The notes under the pieces: generated by a model
Told to the model about the DNA's origin: nothing
What the model saw: the letters and a program-made list of their open reading frames with translations, nothing else
Database searches by the model: none
From: Verrucomicrobium spinosum DSM 4136 = JCM 18804
Lineage (GTDB): Bacteria; Verrucomicrobiota; Verrucomicrobiia; Verrucomicrobiales; Verrucomicrobiaceae
Assembly (NCBI RefSeq): GCF_000172155.1
Contig: NZ_ABIZ01000001.1
Location: 124,001-188,000, forward strand
Length of the DNA stretch: 64,000 nucleotides
Reading direction: 5' to 3'
Made by a program: the position numbers and the translations under genes
In this document: positions 35,028 through 50,000 of the stretch, piece by piece
Position numbering within the stretch: the first letter of the stretch is position 1
How the letters are laid out: every line of letters starts with the position of its first letter

Positions 35028-38000
35028 ATGAACCGAGTTTCTTCACGGACTCCCTTCCTTGCCACCATTCTGGGAGCGGCCTTGGTGCTGTCGCAGGTAT
35101 CCAGCTTGGGCCAGGTCAACTCGCCACCGGATGGCTTTGGGATCCTGCCCGACGAAGTCGGTATTCACTTCGGACCTGCTTCAAGTGCCCCATTTTCGAC
35201 CTTGGGAGAAAGTCTCCTGGATGCCGCTCCTGATGGTGAGTTTGTCACGGCACCCAACGGCGTGGTACTCTGGGCGTTGCGCCACACGCCATCCTCAGGG
35301 ACCATTCCTGGACCTGTCCCTCTGGACGAGGTAGACGTCCACCGGCGAAACTCCGGTGGCCAGTGGATCTATGAAAGCACATTGATTCCTCCATCGGCAG
35401 CGGGTTCCAACTCGGAGTATGGGGCGGCTGTGGTCGCATCTGGAAACCGCCTCTTTATCGGAGCCCCCGGCGCTGTGAACAGTGCCTCTGTGGCGGGTGG
35501 TGTGGTTTACGTGTATGAGTTTGACGGCATCGTACTGACTCCTGTCCAGACTCTTGAACTGGCCGATGGGGTGGAGGGTGACCGCTTTGGAGCCTCTCTT
35601 GCCGTAGATGGGGGACGTCTCCTGGTAGGGGCACCCGGGCGTGACAAGGCGGACGGGGAAAGCACCGTTGCCAATGCGGGGGCAGCCTATTTCTTCGAAC
35701 TCAACAGCACCTGGAGCCTGGTACGCACGGAGTGGAGCACCCAACCTCAGGCCGACGCCCAGTTTGGGTTCTCGGTAGGACTTTCAGGCAGGCGGTTCGC
35801 TGTGGGGGCTCCCTTTGAAGACGGGAAGTATGTCGGCGGCGGCACACCCGTCCATTTGACTGACGCTGGTGCAGTCTATCTTGGGCGCTGGGATGCTGCT
35901 GTCCCCCTGTTGCCTTTCAACAACCTGTTTTCAACTTACGCGCCAGTGCAGGCATCCATAGCCGGACTGGCAGGTTCTCATTTCGGATGGTCAGTTGCGG
36001 TCGATGACCGTATGCGCGTGGCGGTGTCCATGCCGGACTCCTCGTGGATGCCCATGGACAATATGGTGGGCTGGGATTCTGGCGTCGTCATGGTCATGCA
36101 CTGGAATGGCAAAATGTCACCAGACGAAGCCTTTGTACGCACTTCATTTTCCCATGGTGAATTGTCTGTGGGAGCCCGCTTCGGTGAACATCTGGAAGCT
36201 GCCGCTGGCAGCGTGGACTTCGGCGTTGCCACTGCGCTACGGACCAACAACGCACGTGTTCACTACTATGTATTGGAGGCTATCCAGGCCCAGCCCGGGG
36301 CCGTAGTCGGTAGCGTAGAGACGCCCCGCCGTGTGGGGGATCTGGTGGCAGCAGACCCTGAAAACGTGGCTCTGACACTGAGCATCCCATCCGCGAACAA
36401 TCCTCACGGGACTCATTTTGAGATCAGTGCAAGTGGAGAGCTTCGGGCCAAAAGCAGTCTTGGCACCTTGCTTGACGGCGTCTATCCGGTCGGACTTAAC
36501 GTGTCCGACGGGGTCAATGGAGAGGTCAGTCGTGTGTTTCAAATCGAGGTGACCGGCGCAGTGCCCGATGCTGATCGGGACAAGATGGCAGATGCCTGGG
36601 AACTCGCTCACGGATTGAATCCTGCCATCAATGATGCCGAGGAAGATCCTGACCAGGACGGGCTGACCAACCTCCAGGAGTACAGTGCCAACAAGGATCC
36701 CATGGACCCGGAAGGGCCGCTGTTGATGGGCGGGTATATCGACCTGCGTCCTTTTCTGTCGCTGGTGTCACAAGACAAACCCGCAGAAGGCACCGTCACC
36801 GTGGCCGATGGCGGACAGGGTCTTGCTTTGACTGGCAACAGGTGGGTTCGAGTTCCTTTCGACTATACTGTCACGCCAAACACAGTCTTGGAATTTGAAT
36901 TCCGCGGGACCACGCAGGGGGAAATTCATGGCCTGGGGCTGGACGAGGACGTCAACGAATCCAACGCGCGTCGTTTGGTCCAAGTATGGGGCGTCACGAC
37001 CAACTTTGACGGTTCGATAGTTGAAACAGACTTTGATGCCTACAAGCATCACGCCAACAACTGGGCACCAATCCGCGTTCGTATCGGGCAGTCCTATACC
37101 GGCGCAATGCATCATCTGATCATCGCCAATGACGACGATGAACTACCACAAAACTCGAATACCGAGATCCGCAAGGTACGAGTTTATGAGGCCCCCGCTA
37201 GGGACCAGGATGGCAACATTGACCTGCGTCCGTTCGGCGGTTACGCCCTGGCTTACGATGGGGACAAGCCCAAGCAGGGCGGGAGCGTGAGCGTCTCAGC
37301 GGACGGCAAGGAAATCCAGGTCACCGGCAATCGCTGGCTTCAATGGTTGCTTCCTCACACAGTCACTCCTCTGACGGTCGTGGAGTTCTCTTACAAGAGC
37401 AATGTGCAGGGTGAGGTTCATGGCATCGGCCTGGATGAGGATACTCAGCTGAATAACAATAAACGCCTGTTCCAGTTCCATGGCACGCAATACTGGGAGA
37501 ATGCCTTCAGAGTCGGAACATCTGACTGGTATGCGGGACCGTCAGGAACCTGGAAGAACTATCGGATTGGCGTGGGCAAATCCTACACGGGAGCCATGCG
37601 TTACCTGGTGATCGGAAACGACCACGACATCACCAACCCAAATGCCTCGGCCAGTTTCAAGAACATCAGAGTCTATAATGCTCCTGATTCCGACTTGGAT
37701 CTGATTCCGGACTGGTGGGAGGCTGAATGGGGGACGAACCCCTTGGTGAAGGATGCAACGTTGGACCCGGACGATGATGGACTGACCAACTTGCAGGAGT
37801 ACCAAAACAACACCGACCCGTTGGACCCTGAGGGGCCCTTGTTGATGGGCGGATATCTGGACCTGCGTCCCTACGTGTCACACATGGGCCAAGACGTTCC
37901 CACAGCAGGAACGGTCGTATTGCAAAACAAGGGTGAGACCATGACCCTCACGGGCAATCGATGGGTCCGTGTGCCGTTTGACTACAATGTCACACCCAAC

Positions 38001-41000
38001 ACCGTCATGGAGTTTGAGTTTCAGGGCACACAACAAGGAGAGATACATGCCGTAGGCTTGGATGATGACACCTTGGATGCCAATGGGAAGCGACTTTGCC
38101 AGCTCTGGGGTACAGATCCTTGGACCAATGCCTTCCAACCGGGCGACTACGATGGTTACTCGCACCATACACCTGACTGGAAGACCTATCGGATTCGTGT
38201 CGGTCGCCTGGCCACGGGAGCCATGCATCACTTCTTCGTCGTAAATGACGACGACAATGCGCCCCAGGACTCCTCAATGACCATTCGAAAGGTTCGCTTT
38301 TATGAAGCGCCAATTGTCGATGGCCAAGGTTACATAGATCTCCGCTACTGGAGTGGATATGGGCTGCCTACAAATGACGGGGATGCGCCGAAAACAGGCG
38401 CTGTGACGGGCGATAGCAGCGGTCGGGAAATTTCGATCCAGGGGAATCGCTGGCTTCAGGTCTTGGTGGATTATCCGGTTACGCCGAGAACGGTGGTGGA
38501 GTTCAGCTATCGTTCCGATGTCGAAGGAGAATCGCATGGATTGGGATTGGACGAAAATACTCAGCTGGGTGACGCCGCCCGGGTGTTCCGTTTTCATGGC
38601 ACCCAAGCTTCAAACTATACCATTCCAACCTCCCCCTCATTGCGCTACCGGGAGGCAGGGGGCTGGCGACAGTACCGCCTGCCTGTCGGACGACAATATC
38701 CAGCCGCCGTGATGAGATATCTAGTGCTGGCCAATGACGACGATCGCCCCACCCCTCTTGCTAGTGCGGCATTCAAGGACATCAAGATTTACGAGGTTAC
38801 GGACGATGCTGACGCTGACGGCATTCCGAATTCGTGGGAAACTGCCCACGCCCTCAACCCGAACAGCGCTGCAGACGCCTCGGCAGACCCCGATCACGAT
38901 GGGTTGAGCAACCTTGAGGAGTATGAAGCAGGAACCAACCCTGACACACCTGACTCTGACGAGGACTCATTGCGTGACAATCTTGCCGTGGGCAAACTGG
39001 CAGGATACTGGAAAATGGATGTCGAAGGGCCAGCCGGGCATGAGATCGCGGATTCGACGCCGTCCAACGCCGATGGGACAGCCCATCAGCAGGCCAGAAT
39101 CGAAAGCGAATCTGGGATCGCTGGAACCGCGGCCCTGCAGCTGGGCCTTCAGAACGAGTCAAGAGTGACTCTCCCGCCTGACCTGTTCGAATGGCAGCCA
39201 GACACGACCCTGGCCTTCTGGATGAAGTCCTCCACGCAAGGCGAGATGAGCGTCTTGAGTGCGCCTTCCGCCACCAACGACAATGCCTATCTGGTGTTGT
39301 TGAAAGACCGCTTCTTGCGGTTGTACACCGGATTGCATTCAAACGACTATGTTGAATGGGAGCCTGCGTTGACCGACGGTCAATGGCATCACGTGGTGGT
39401 GGTGCGCCAGGGGAGTGCCAACAAGGCAAGTTTGTACGTGGACGGTGTGTCCTTCGGTGAGCGATCGGGCACTTTTGTTACTCAGGACATTGATTTGGTG
39501 GTGCTGGGCCACGAAGCGGATTCTGTCAACGGAGACTTCGTGCCTTCGCAGAGATTCCGTGGATTCCTGGATGAGGTGCGATTTTATCAGAGGGCGGTGA
39601 CAAGCGCTGAGGCGAAGTCGCTGGCTCTTTGGCAGCCCAGGTTGCAGAACCAGGATGACCTTGATCACGACGGGATGGCCGACGCTTGGGAACTGGCTCA
39701 TCAAGTCACTGATCCCCAGGCAGACCATGACGGCGATGGACGTACCAACGTGCAGGAATTCCTGTCGAACAGTGATCCATGGGACTACTACAATGGGAGA
39801 CCTCCTGTGTTGACGGATGTGTTCAACCCATCTGGGGGAACCGACTTGCTGATGCGGCTTGGCATCCGTGACCCTGGTGCTGCTGACGATGATTCGTGGA
39901 GGGCTTACATCAATGGAACCTACATTGGTCGCAACCTCCCGACGGGGTCTTCCAGCAGCGACTTCAACTATTCCAACATCCTGTATTTGCCCATCGGGCT
40001 GACGGGCACATTCACCTTCCAAATCATCTACGACGGGAATGAGGATGGCAGTTCTTTCCAACTGGATTTGCAGTTCCTCAACAGCATTCCATACACTCTG
40101 ACAGGCTACTCCACGCTTCCACAAGGCTCAGGATACCAGTTCACGATCGACGTCTCTGATGACTTCGACAACGACGGCCTCATGAATGCCGTTGAGGTCA
40201 TCATGACCACCGATCCTTGGGATCCGGACACCGATGACGATGGGCTGCCCGATGGGTGGGAAATCTCATACGACCTGAACCCCAAAGACGCCACCGGGAT
40301 TCATGGCGGCGGTGCAGACGCAGATGATGATGGGTTGACCAATCTCCAGGAGTATGAAGCGCACACCAGCCCGCGGACCTTTGACTCCGATGGCGATCTC
40401 CTTCCAGACGGCTGGGAACTGGCGTACGGCGGTGTCTTCAGCCCCCTTGTAGCAAATGATCGTTTTGGCGATGAAGACGGCGATGGTTTGACCAATCTGG
40501 ATGAAAAGATCTTCCAAACCGATCCTTTGGTGGCAGACACCGATGGTGACGGAACTTCCGATGGAGATGAAGTGAGCCAGGCAGGCTTGCCCAATGATGT
40601 CGGAGATTTTGGCTTGCCGCCATCGTTCCCGGCCAACCGTGCTCAGCCAAATCCGGGTGATGCGTGGGCTCTAAAGCTTGAAGTGGGAGACCCTACGGGA
40701 GGCCACTCTGAACGATATACGCTGGTAGTTCGTGATGCGGAGACTGGAGCTGTGTTGCTTGAGCACGAGGGCGGTACCTTTGGTCAGCCCTCTGCCAGAG
40801 AGTACTCACAGTTCCGACATGGCAAAAACTACACATTCCAACTCAAATGGAATGGATCTGCGCCGATCCTCAATCTTGCTCAGCCGGATTTCGACGGAGT
40901 GGCATCCGTGAAGCTGGTTGGACTGCCAGCTGCGATGGATTGGACCAGCTTGGGCTATCGATTGATCGATTCGATAGACACTACCACATGGTCCCCCACT

Positions 41001-44000
41001 GCGAGCCCACAGGTCTTCACGACCTGGAATGACAAGTTCAGCTTCAAGGCGGATGCAGCCAAGCATGAGACAGTGCTCATCTGGCTTTCCGACCAGCAAA
41101 CCGACAGCGATGGAGATGGATTGGTCGACAGTGAAGAACGTCATATCTATGGTACCAATCCGGCACTCGCAGACACAGATGTGGACGGTATCCCAGATGG
41201 GTGGGAGGTCAGAAACGGCCAAAACCCTCTGGTGAAGGATGCTGACGCAGATCCAGATGATGATCACTTGACCAATCTCAGTGAATGGCAACACGGATCA
41301 GATCCTCGGTTGACCGATACAGATGAAGACGGGCTGCCAGATGGGTGGGAGGTGTCAAATGGCACAAATCCAGCCAATGCCAAAGATCGCCTGGAGGACA
41401 AGGATGGAGATCGCGTGCCCAACTACGTGGAGTTCCTCAAGGGGACATTGCCCAACGACAATCAGTCTCTCCCGGCACCCGACGTGGTCGTTGATTCGCA
41501 GCTCGCCTCCGCGAGCAGTTCGGACAACATCTTCGCAACGTTGCAGGAGGCATACAGCGCATTGCCGTCACCATCTGGAGAACCGGCTTTTTCCGTAATC
41601 AGAGTGGTGCCTGGCAAGTATGCTGGGCTTGACGGCCACTTGCAGAAGAAGCAGGTCGTCTGGTTGGCAGATGAGACAGGAAGTGTGGAGGTGACTGGCA
41701 GCTTTGCAGGTTTCTGGCTTGCGGCAGACACTGTGGTTTCAGGATTCCAATTCCAAGGGTTGGGTGTGAATGTAGCTTCTACGGGGGTGTTGATCTCCGG
41801 ATCGCAGAGCAGCGGGGGAAGTGCACCCGATGTACGACTGATTAACTGCTTCTTCCGGAACCATCACTGTGGCACGATCGACAACACTGCCGCCGGCCGT
41901 CGTTTTGCGGGTGGGGTGATCAACGAAGGGGGGGAGGTGCATGTCCTGCATTGTACCTTCTGGAACAATACTGGCACCGATGCGGACGCAGTGGTGAATC
42001 GTTCTGGCACAGTTCAGATTGTCAATTCAGTGATCTGGAATCCCGGGCAGTCTTCAGGCGCAAATCAGGCAATTTGGGAGGCTGTGCTTGGTCAGAACGT
42101 GAAGGTCATTGACTCGTTGATCCAGGGGTCCACTGAAAATGAGTCAATCGAAGATCCGGGACTAACATTGGCAGGCAACATTACCGCCGACTCCCTTGCA
42201 AAAGACATGGGTACGGTGAGTGCCGGAGTGCTGCGGGACATTTATGGGACTGTTAGACCACAAGGCGCAGGCTACGATCTGGGGGCAGAAGAGTGGCTGG
42301 ACACTGATGGCGACAACCTTCCTGATTGGTGGGAATCCAGGTACGGATTTGATCCCCAGGCGTCCACTGACCAGAACGACACCGACAATGATGGAGCGGG
42401 TCGCCTTGCGGAGTTCATGGCTGGTAGCGATCCGACCGACTTCTTCAGCAAGCCGGGCGCATCCCTCCCCGTGCTCGAAATCGTCGGAGGGAACAATCAA
42501 CGGCTCGACGCTGGACAAGTAACCCCACAGCCGCTTGAGGTTTGTGTTCGCGATCAGGTCACCAATGAACTGTTGGTTGCAGCTCCGATCGACTTCACCA
42601 TCGTCACAGGAGGGGGCGTTCTCTATGAGACTGCCGGAGGACAACCCATCGAATCGACGCCAGTTCGTCTGCAAACTGACAGTGAAGGGAAAGCAAGAAT
42701 CTACTATAAACAACCCGCTTCACCTCAGTATCGAAGCACCATTCGCGCTAGCGCTGGAACCTCAGCAACGGTCGAGTTTTCATTGTTCGATACGGCGTTT
42801 ACGGTTCAGCCGGACAGTATCACCGCCACCATAAGTGCTGGTACGTCAGAAAATAGCGAGCTGACATTGTCGAATCAGACAAGTGAGCCGGTCGCGTATA
42901 ATTTGGAGGTGGAGAATGGGGCGGCACTCTTCAGCAGTGGCGACGACTATCAGTGGAAGAAGACTGGAGATGACGGGGGCCCTGCCTATCAGTGGACGGA
43001 TATCAGCACAACAGGTTCGAGGCTGGCAACAGTCTCTGATGGTGACGACGTCTCGCAGGAGGTCTCGCTTGCTTTCAGTTTTCCTTTCTATGACGGGCAT
43101 TTCGAAACGGTTTTCGTGCACTCCAACGGCTACCTGACCTTCGGCGCTGCTGCTACGCAGACCGCCCCGGACTCAATTCCGGGACTGTCGTTGCCGCCTA
43201 ATCTTGTGGCGGGGTTGTTCGTGGACATGGATGGGGCAACATCTGGAGATGTCTATTGTTTTTCCGACAGCGAGAAATGCATCATCCAATATCAGGATGC
43301 AAAGTTTCAATGGTGGGACGGCAAAGCCACCTTCCAGATCGTGCTTCACAAGGGTGGTCGCATCGAGCTCATTTACAAAGAGTTGACGGGGGACTTCGCC
43401 TACTCTTTGACCGGTATTCAGAACGGCATGAAGTCCAAGGGGGTGGAGGTTTCGTATTTTACTTATGTGCTCCAGAGCGAGATGGCGGTAGTCTTGCATC
43501 GGGAACATCAATGGCTCTCGGTCGCTGCACCCGTTGGACAACTTGGAGTGGGCGAATCAGTTTCGATACCGATCACCCTGAATGCCTCAAAGCTGGAATC
43601 GGGTTCTTTTGAAGGCGTCGTCCTCGTTGGCAATGACCTTGCTTCGGGCGCTGTCGAGGTGCCCGTCATGATGACCGTAGATTCACTGCCTACCGTCTCT
43701 ATCACCCAGCCTTCAGCGGATTTCGTGCACAACCCTGGAAGCAGCGTCCAATTGGCTGCCCAAGCCAATGACATGGAAGGGCCGATCTCAAAAGTGGAAT
43801 TCTACATTGATGGTTTAAGGATTGCGGAGGACGCCACCGCACCTTACGAGACAACTTGGTGGCCAAACCTGTCTGCCGGCGATCATGAGCTTGTAGTAAA
43901 GGCGTATGATACGCAAGGTGGAGTGGGCGTGTCAGTGCCGCGTATTGTTGGCGCGGTGCAAGAGTCCCGACTCAGCCTTGAGGTTGTTGGCGGGAACAGC

Positions 44001-47000
44001 CAGATTGGGCAGCCTGAGGCGGTTCTGCCCCAGGCCGTTGTTTTGATGGTGAAAACCAGTGATGGTAGTCCAGCGCCCGGAGTGCCGGTACGCGTGCTTG
44101 TCTCAGAAGGAGATGGCCTCATAAGAAACGGGACTCAACAATCGAGCCTTCTCGAACTGACAAGCGACAGTCTCGGAAAGGTGACGTTCGAGTACAAGCT
44201 GGGATCAACTGTCGTGAACAAGCTCGTAGCTGGGACGTTGAGCGTGCCCATGTCCACGGCCTCTGTCGAAGGATATGCATCATCCGGCAGTACCAGTCCG
44301 ACAAACCCGTTTCCAGGAGGCAATCCACCTGGTTCAGGAGGTTCAAATTCCGCACCCAACCCAGGAGGGGCTGGACTCCAACCTGTAGTAGACCCAGATC
44401 CAGAGTTCCCTGGGGCACCACACATTCAGTACATAGAGCCCATTACAACCACGACCTCGGAAGGTGACGTGACTGACTGGACGCAGATCAAGATGGTCTG
44501 GCAGGGTTCATCACACGGGACGGATGTTCAATATGCGATCGAGCGAAAGGTAAGTACTGGGCCTTGGACCCAGATGAGCTTGGTCGGCTCGGCTGGCATT
44601 TCACCCTATTTCGACGAGGAACTTGTAGCGGGGAAACGATATCTTTATCGAATCCACGCAGTGGTTAACGGTGCGCGCATTGCGACATCCAATATTGCAC
44701 CTTACCTCGTGCCAGAAGTGAGATCTATCAAGATCAAGGAGTCTGCGGCGTTTGGTTCAAAAGGCGGCGCGCGCGAATTTCAATCGTCGGGCAGTGTGCC
44801 TCAGTATTATCTTACGACAAGTACGGCAGGAAGTTGGAACTACGGTGACGCTTCCGCTTCGTACTCAGGTACAGTTAGCTCCCATCCAGAGCCCAACGCA
44901 GAGACTGGAAATTTGGACTGGAGTTACTCCTATACGGGGTCGTCAAGTTTCACTTCATCATACCAAATTGGCTCTTCCACCTGTGATGAGACCGGGGCAT
45001 GGAGTGGAACTTCTAGCAATTACAGCTTTGGAGAGTGGATTAGCGGTCCAATATCTTGGCCAGCGTGGGCGCCAAGCACTTCAGGAATGCCCACTTCTGA
45101 AGCGCCAACTGAGCGGTCTTACAATCGGGACAGCCAGGAAGCGACCGTATCGTTAAGTGGGGTTTACAGTACAGGCGATCTGATCACGGATGTGCATGCC
45201 AGCTTCCCTGAGTACAAGTTTGTGGGTGAATTTCAGAATCCTATTGCATGGTATGAGGGAGCATGGTCGTGGTCAGGTTATACGCCTTCAACGTCAATCT
45301 TATTCGCTTCCCGTCTGTTATGGTTGAATGATAGCACGTACGAAGTTCGGAAGATTAAGTACCAATTCACGGGAAACCCTTCACAAGGAGCCAAGCTCGA
45401 ATGGTTCGAAGTCTTCGAGGAAGATGACCTTGCCGAACTCGAGACTCCTGTTGAGGACAGAATTCACATTGTAGCCCGTCGCAGTTGGAGCTTGTCGGGC
45501 GCTACGCCAGTGAGTGAAGAGTATGAGCTTGATGCGAGCACAATGGACAAGAACGGGCAGTTCTATTTGATGAGTGCCCCGCAGCTTACCATCCTTGAGA
45601 CAGGATTTCATCCTTTGGATGAGTTCGAAGAAGACCAGCCCCGTGTCATCACGCAATCAGCAGACGGCCGTTTCTACATCGAGAGCAATGCGCTTCCCTG
45701 GATAACGCACACGATTTCGTGGACGGGGGGGAATGGCATTAAAGTGTTCCTCGGGGGAGTTGAAGTGTTGAATGGGCAGACCTTTACGAGGGAACAGTGG
45801 GACTATTTTAGCACCGTCGGCTCTGGGTTTCGGGTTGTTGTCACGCAAGATGCGCTCCCGGGAACCACTATCAACATCACTTTGACATCGCACGGGCCCG
45901 GAAGCGCCGAGATTGGATCTGATCAAGTCAGCTTCAAATTCGAAGGTCCCGAGTATAACTACACTGTTCCGGTCGATGAAGCTTCAGGCGCGAGATATCG
46001 CAAGATCGCGCTCAACGGTCGACCATTGCCTGATGGCAAGCCTCAGACTACAGAAGAGTCAGATCAACAACCGGAGGATACATTTGTTGACGCACTCACA
46101 TTGGGTCTGCGCCACAATGTGTCGGACATTTTCTGCAGGGTCCCAGGATCAGACTTGTCTCTCCAGGTTCGCAGAAGCATTCTGTCCGAGATATGGTCAG
46201 AGCGCAGTGGTCTGCGCCCAAATGAACGTCCTGATCGTCCTTTCGGAACTGGGTGGAGCACAAATTTGACCCCTCACGTAGCGGTCGTTCTTCCTGTCTC
46301 AGAAACGGGCAGCAGTTCGCCAGAACCATTGTTCTTCGAAGTGGTCGACGAGGATGGCAATTCGTACCGATTTCTTCAAGTCGGAGACGACTTTGTTCCG
46401 TTCCCCACGGCGAAGCACGAAGGCAACACGTTCCTTGCCTCACTGGCAGGAGAGGCATCTGGTGACCTGGTCTTCCGCAAGAAGTTTGGGACAACCATTG
46501 TTTTTCGCCCGTCCAATCTCATGCTGGAGGTCGCTTCCGACAGACTGATGGGAAGCGACTCTCGCAACAGGCATCACTACTACCGTGCCGTCAGCACTAC
46601 TGACCGACTTGGGCAGAAGCTACAGTATGAGTACCAAAATGACACCTCGCTGGTGCCCAAGTGCATCACCGTTGTGGGGCGACCGGACCTCGCGCTGTTC
46701 ATCCGGCAGAATGAGCATGGTCTCATCACGTCCATTTGGGATCCCAATTGGAACGAGACAAAGTTCGAATACGAACATGATGCATTACGGAATACGTGGC
46801 TGCTCGTTGCCGTACGCAGGGCGGACGGGACCAGAAACCAGTATGGCTATGAATTCGTCCAAGAAGCGGAGCTGAAACCTCGCCCAGTCGTAGTCAACGA
46901 TCCTGGGACCACCTACATTCATTGTGACCTTACGTCGGTCACCGATCCGAACGGCAACACCTACTCGTTTGAGTACATGTTTGACCATAGCGGTAGCAAC

Positions 47001-50000
47001 GTGGGATGGGGCAAGTACGATTACCAGTGGAGCTCGGAACACCCCGAGATCAGCGGCTACTACGTCACCACGGGACACGCCCGAATGGTCAAGAAGGTGA
47101 CTATGCCTGGAAACAAGGGCATCGCAGAATTCCAAAATCTCTCCAAGACCAAACTCGTGCGGGATGCTGACGGAGTCGCCGCGCTGTCAAACGACAGCGT
47201 CCGCAAGACACGTGTGTGGGACGCGGAGGGACATCTCCGCACCTATGAATGGAGTGATGGTGTGGTGTGCGAGGTCAATACGCTTGGGGACTATTATCCC
47301 AGCCCCAACGTGGTCGATCCCAAGATTGTCTACTATCGCGCGTTGACCGTTACCCACGACGGCTATGGTACGGAGTCATTCACCTTTGACGAAAACGCAG
47401 GTCTGGCTTTGAAGAGCGCCCGGGACCTTTCTGGGAACCTCACTACATTCTTCTACGATCAATCGTGGCAGGCTCCCCAGATCTACAGGCAAATCCTGCC
47501 ACTTTCCTTGGGATTGAACGGCCGTTATGACGATCCGACCCGCCAGACGAACGCTTTGGGTAAATCCCGCACTTTCACCTACGACGAGCGTAGAATCATG
47601 ACCTCTGTCGTGGATGAAGAGGGACGCAAGACAACCTACCTCACAGATTCGTTGGGAAGGCGAACCAGGGAGACAATAGAGGCGGCCGACGGTAGCCTGG
47701 TGCAGCAAACCGACTTCACCTATGGTGATAGCAGGTTCCCTGGATTGGTGACCCATACCTCACTGCAGAATCTCGTCGGGGGGCCAGCCTGGGAGACGGA
47801 CCTGGTCACGCAATCTGTTCCTGACTCTGCTGGACGGATCATGGAGCAGATCGTTGATGCCGGGGGATTGAACCTGAAGACTTCGTTCACCTATGCGGCC
47901 AACGGCAACAAGCTGACTGCGACCGATCCCAACGGAAACACCACTTGGTTCTTCTACGACTCGTGTAACCGCCTGTGGTGGACAGGTTTCCAGGACGGTT
48001 CACACCGGGAGCTTCGTTATGATGCCCGAGGCAACAAGGTCCGAGATATCGACGAAAAGGGCAACGTGACCATCTTCGAATACGATGCCCTGAACCGCGT
48101 GGTAAAACAAGCGAGGGACATGAACGGCAATGCCGTTATCGATACTCCTGATCTTGTGTCTGAAAGCGACTACAATGCCGTGGGTTCCGTCACCATGACC
48201 AAGGACCCTGAGGGCAACGTCACCACATTTGTTTACGATGGGCTGCAGAGGTTGGAGGAAAAGCACCAGCCGCTCAACATCACCACCACTTTCCAGTATG
48301 GAGCCAACAGTGGTGGCAGCGTCTTTGACAGCACTCCCTTCAAACCGACACGAACGGAAGATCCCAGAGGCTATGTGACTGGCGTCACGTACGATGCACT
48401 CTATCGTCCCAAGGAAACTAGAGTTGGTTATGGAGCTGGGATTGCGGTCACTCATACGGAGTACGACGATGTCGGCAACGCTGTGGAAGTCATTGACCCA
48501 TTGGACAAACACACGGTCACTGATTACGATGCACTGAACCGTCCAACTGCGGTCCACTTCGAGGACGGCACGACCCAGAAGACATACTTCACATCCACGG
48601 GCCTTAAGTGGAAGGTTGAGGATGAATTAGGCAGGCAGACTCTAACCGAGTTCGACGGAGCGGGTCGCCCGATCAAGGTGACGCAGCCGGCCGTGTGGGA
48701 CACTGTCTCCGGTCAGATCAAGAACCCGGTGACCCGTACGGAGTACGACGATGCAGGTAACGCTGTGGCTGTCATCAACGCCCGCGGACAGCGCTCCGAC
48801 TTCGGTTATGATGCTCGCAACAGGAAGGTGTCGAGTAAGCTTCCAGAAGCTTGGGACGCAGAGCGTGCGGTATTTGTAAGAGCAACGACTGTCACAGACT
48901 ACGATCCCGTTGGGAACGTGGTAAAGGTGACCGATTCGCGTGGCTATGTAACCGACACAACGTACGATGAGGCCAATCGCATTCGTTCTGTCACCGCCCC
49001 AATAGTTGAAAAGCCAGATGGGACGACGGCCCGGCCCGTCACCTTTACTACGTACTACAAAACTGGCACTGTGAGGACAGTCACTGACCCCAATGGGCAT
49101 GTGACAACCAATACCTATGATGCGCTCAACCGTCTTCGTACGACGACTGATGCTGAAGGCATCGTTGTGACCAATGAATACGACAAGGTGGGGAGCCGCA
49201 CCGCTGTCATCGACGGCAAGAACCAGCGCACTGAGTTTGAGTACGACGGCTTGAACCGCAATACTGTGGTTCGAGACGCGTTGAGCCGTGAAACGGTCTT
49301 CGAATACAATGATCTCAACAAGACTGCCAGGGTTGATGCCGAGGGGCAGCGAACAGAGTATCGCTATGATGACCGCCATCGCTTGGAAACCGTCACCTAC
49401 ATTGGGCGGGCAGAGGACAACCGGGTCTATGATTACGATCCGGCTGGGAATCTCCTCAGTGTGACGGAGTCAGGTAAAGGCGGGAAGGCTGATGTGGCGT
49501 ACACCTATGACGTCCTCAACCGAGTCGAAAGCGAAACATCTGGCGGGCTCACGCACCAGTACCGTTACGATTTGGTGGGGAATCGCACGCTCGTGATCTA
49601 TGGAGGAACTGGACGGGAGATCGTGAGCACTTATGACTCGGTCAATAGGCTTGCCACAATGAAGGAGAATGGGCGAACGACTAGCTATGCATACAATGCT
49701 GCGGATGCGGTTTCGATTCGCACTCTCCCCAACGGGGATTCTACGTCTACGATATACGACGCCTTGAACCGAGCTGTTCAAATCCAAGGGATTACTGCAT
49801 CCTCGGGGTTGTTGTATACCCAGATCATGAAGCACGATCTTGCGGGGAGCGTGGTTCAGATTTCCGAGATCTACCCCTCAGGGCTCGCAAACCGGACGGT
49901 GGTGAACACCTACGATGACATTTACCGACTAGTTAACGAGTCGATCACGACTGCTGAAGATGGGACCGTGAGCATCACCTATGGGTATGATGATGCGAAT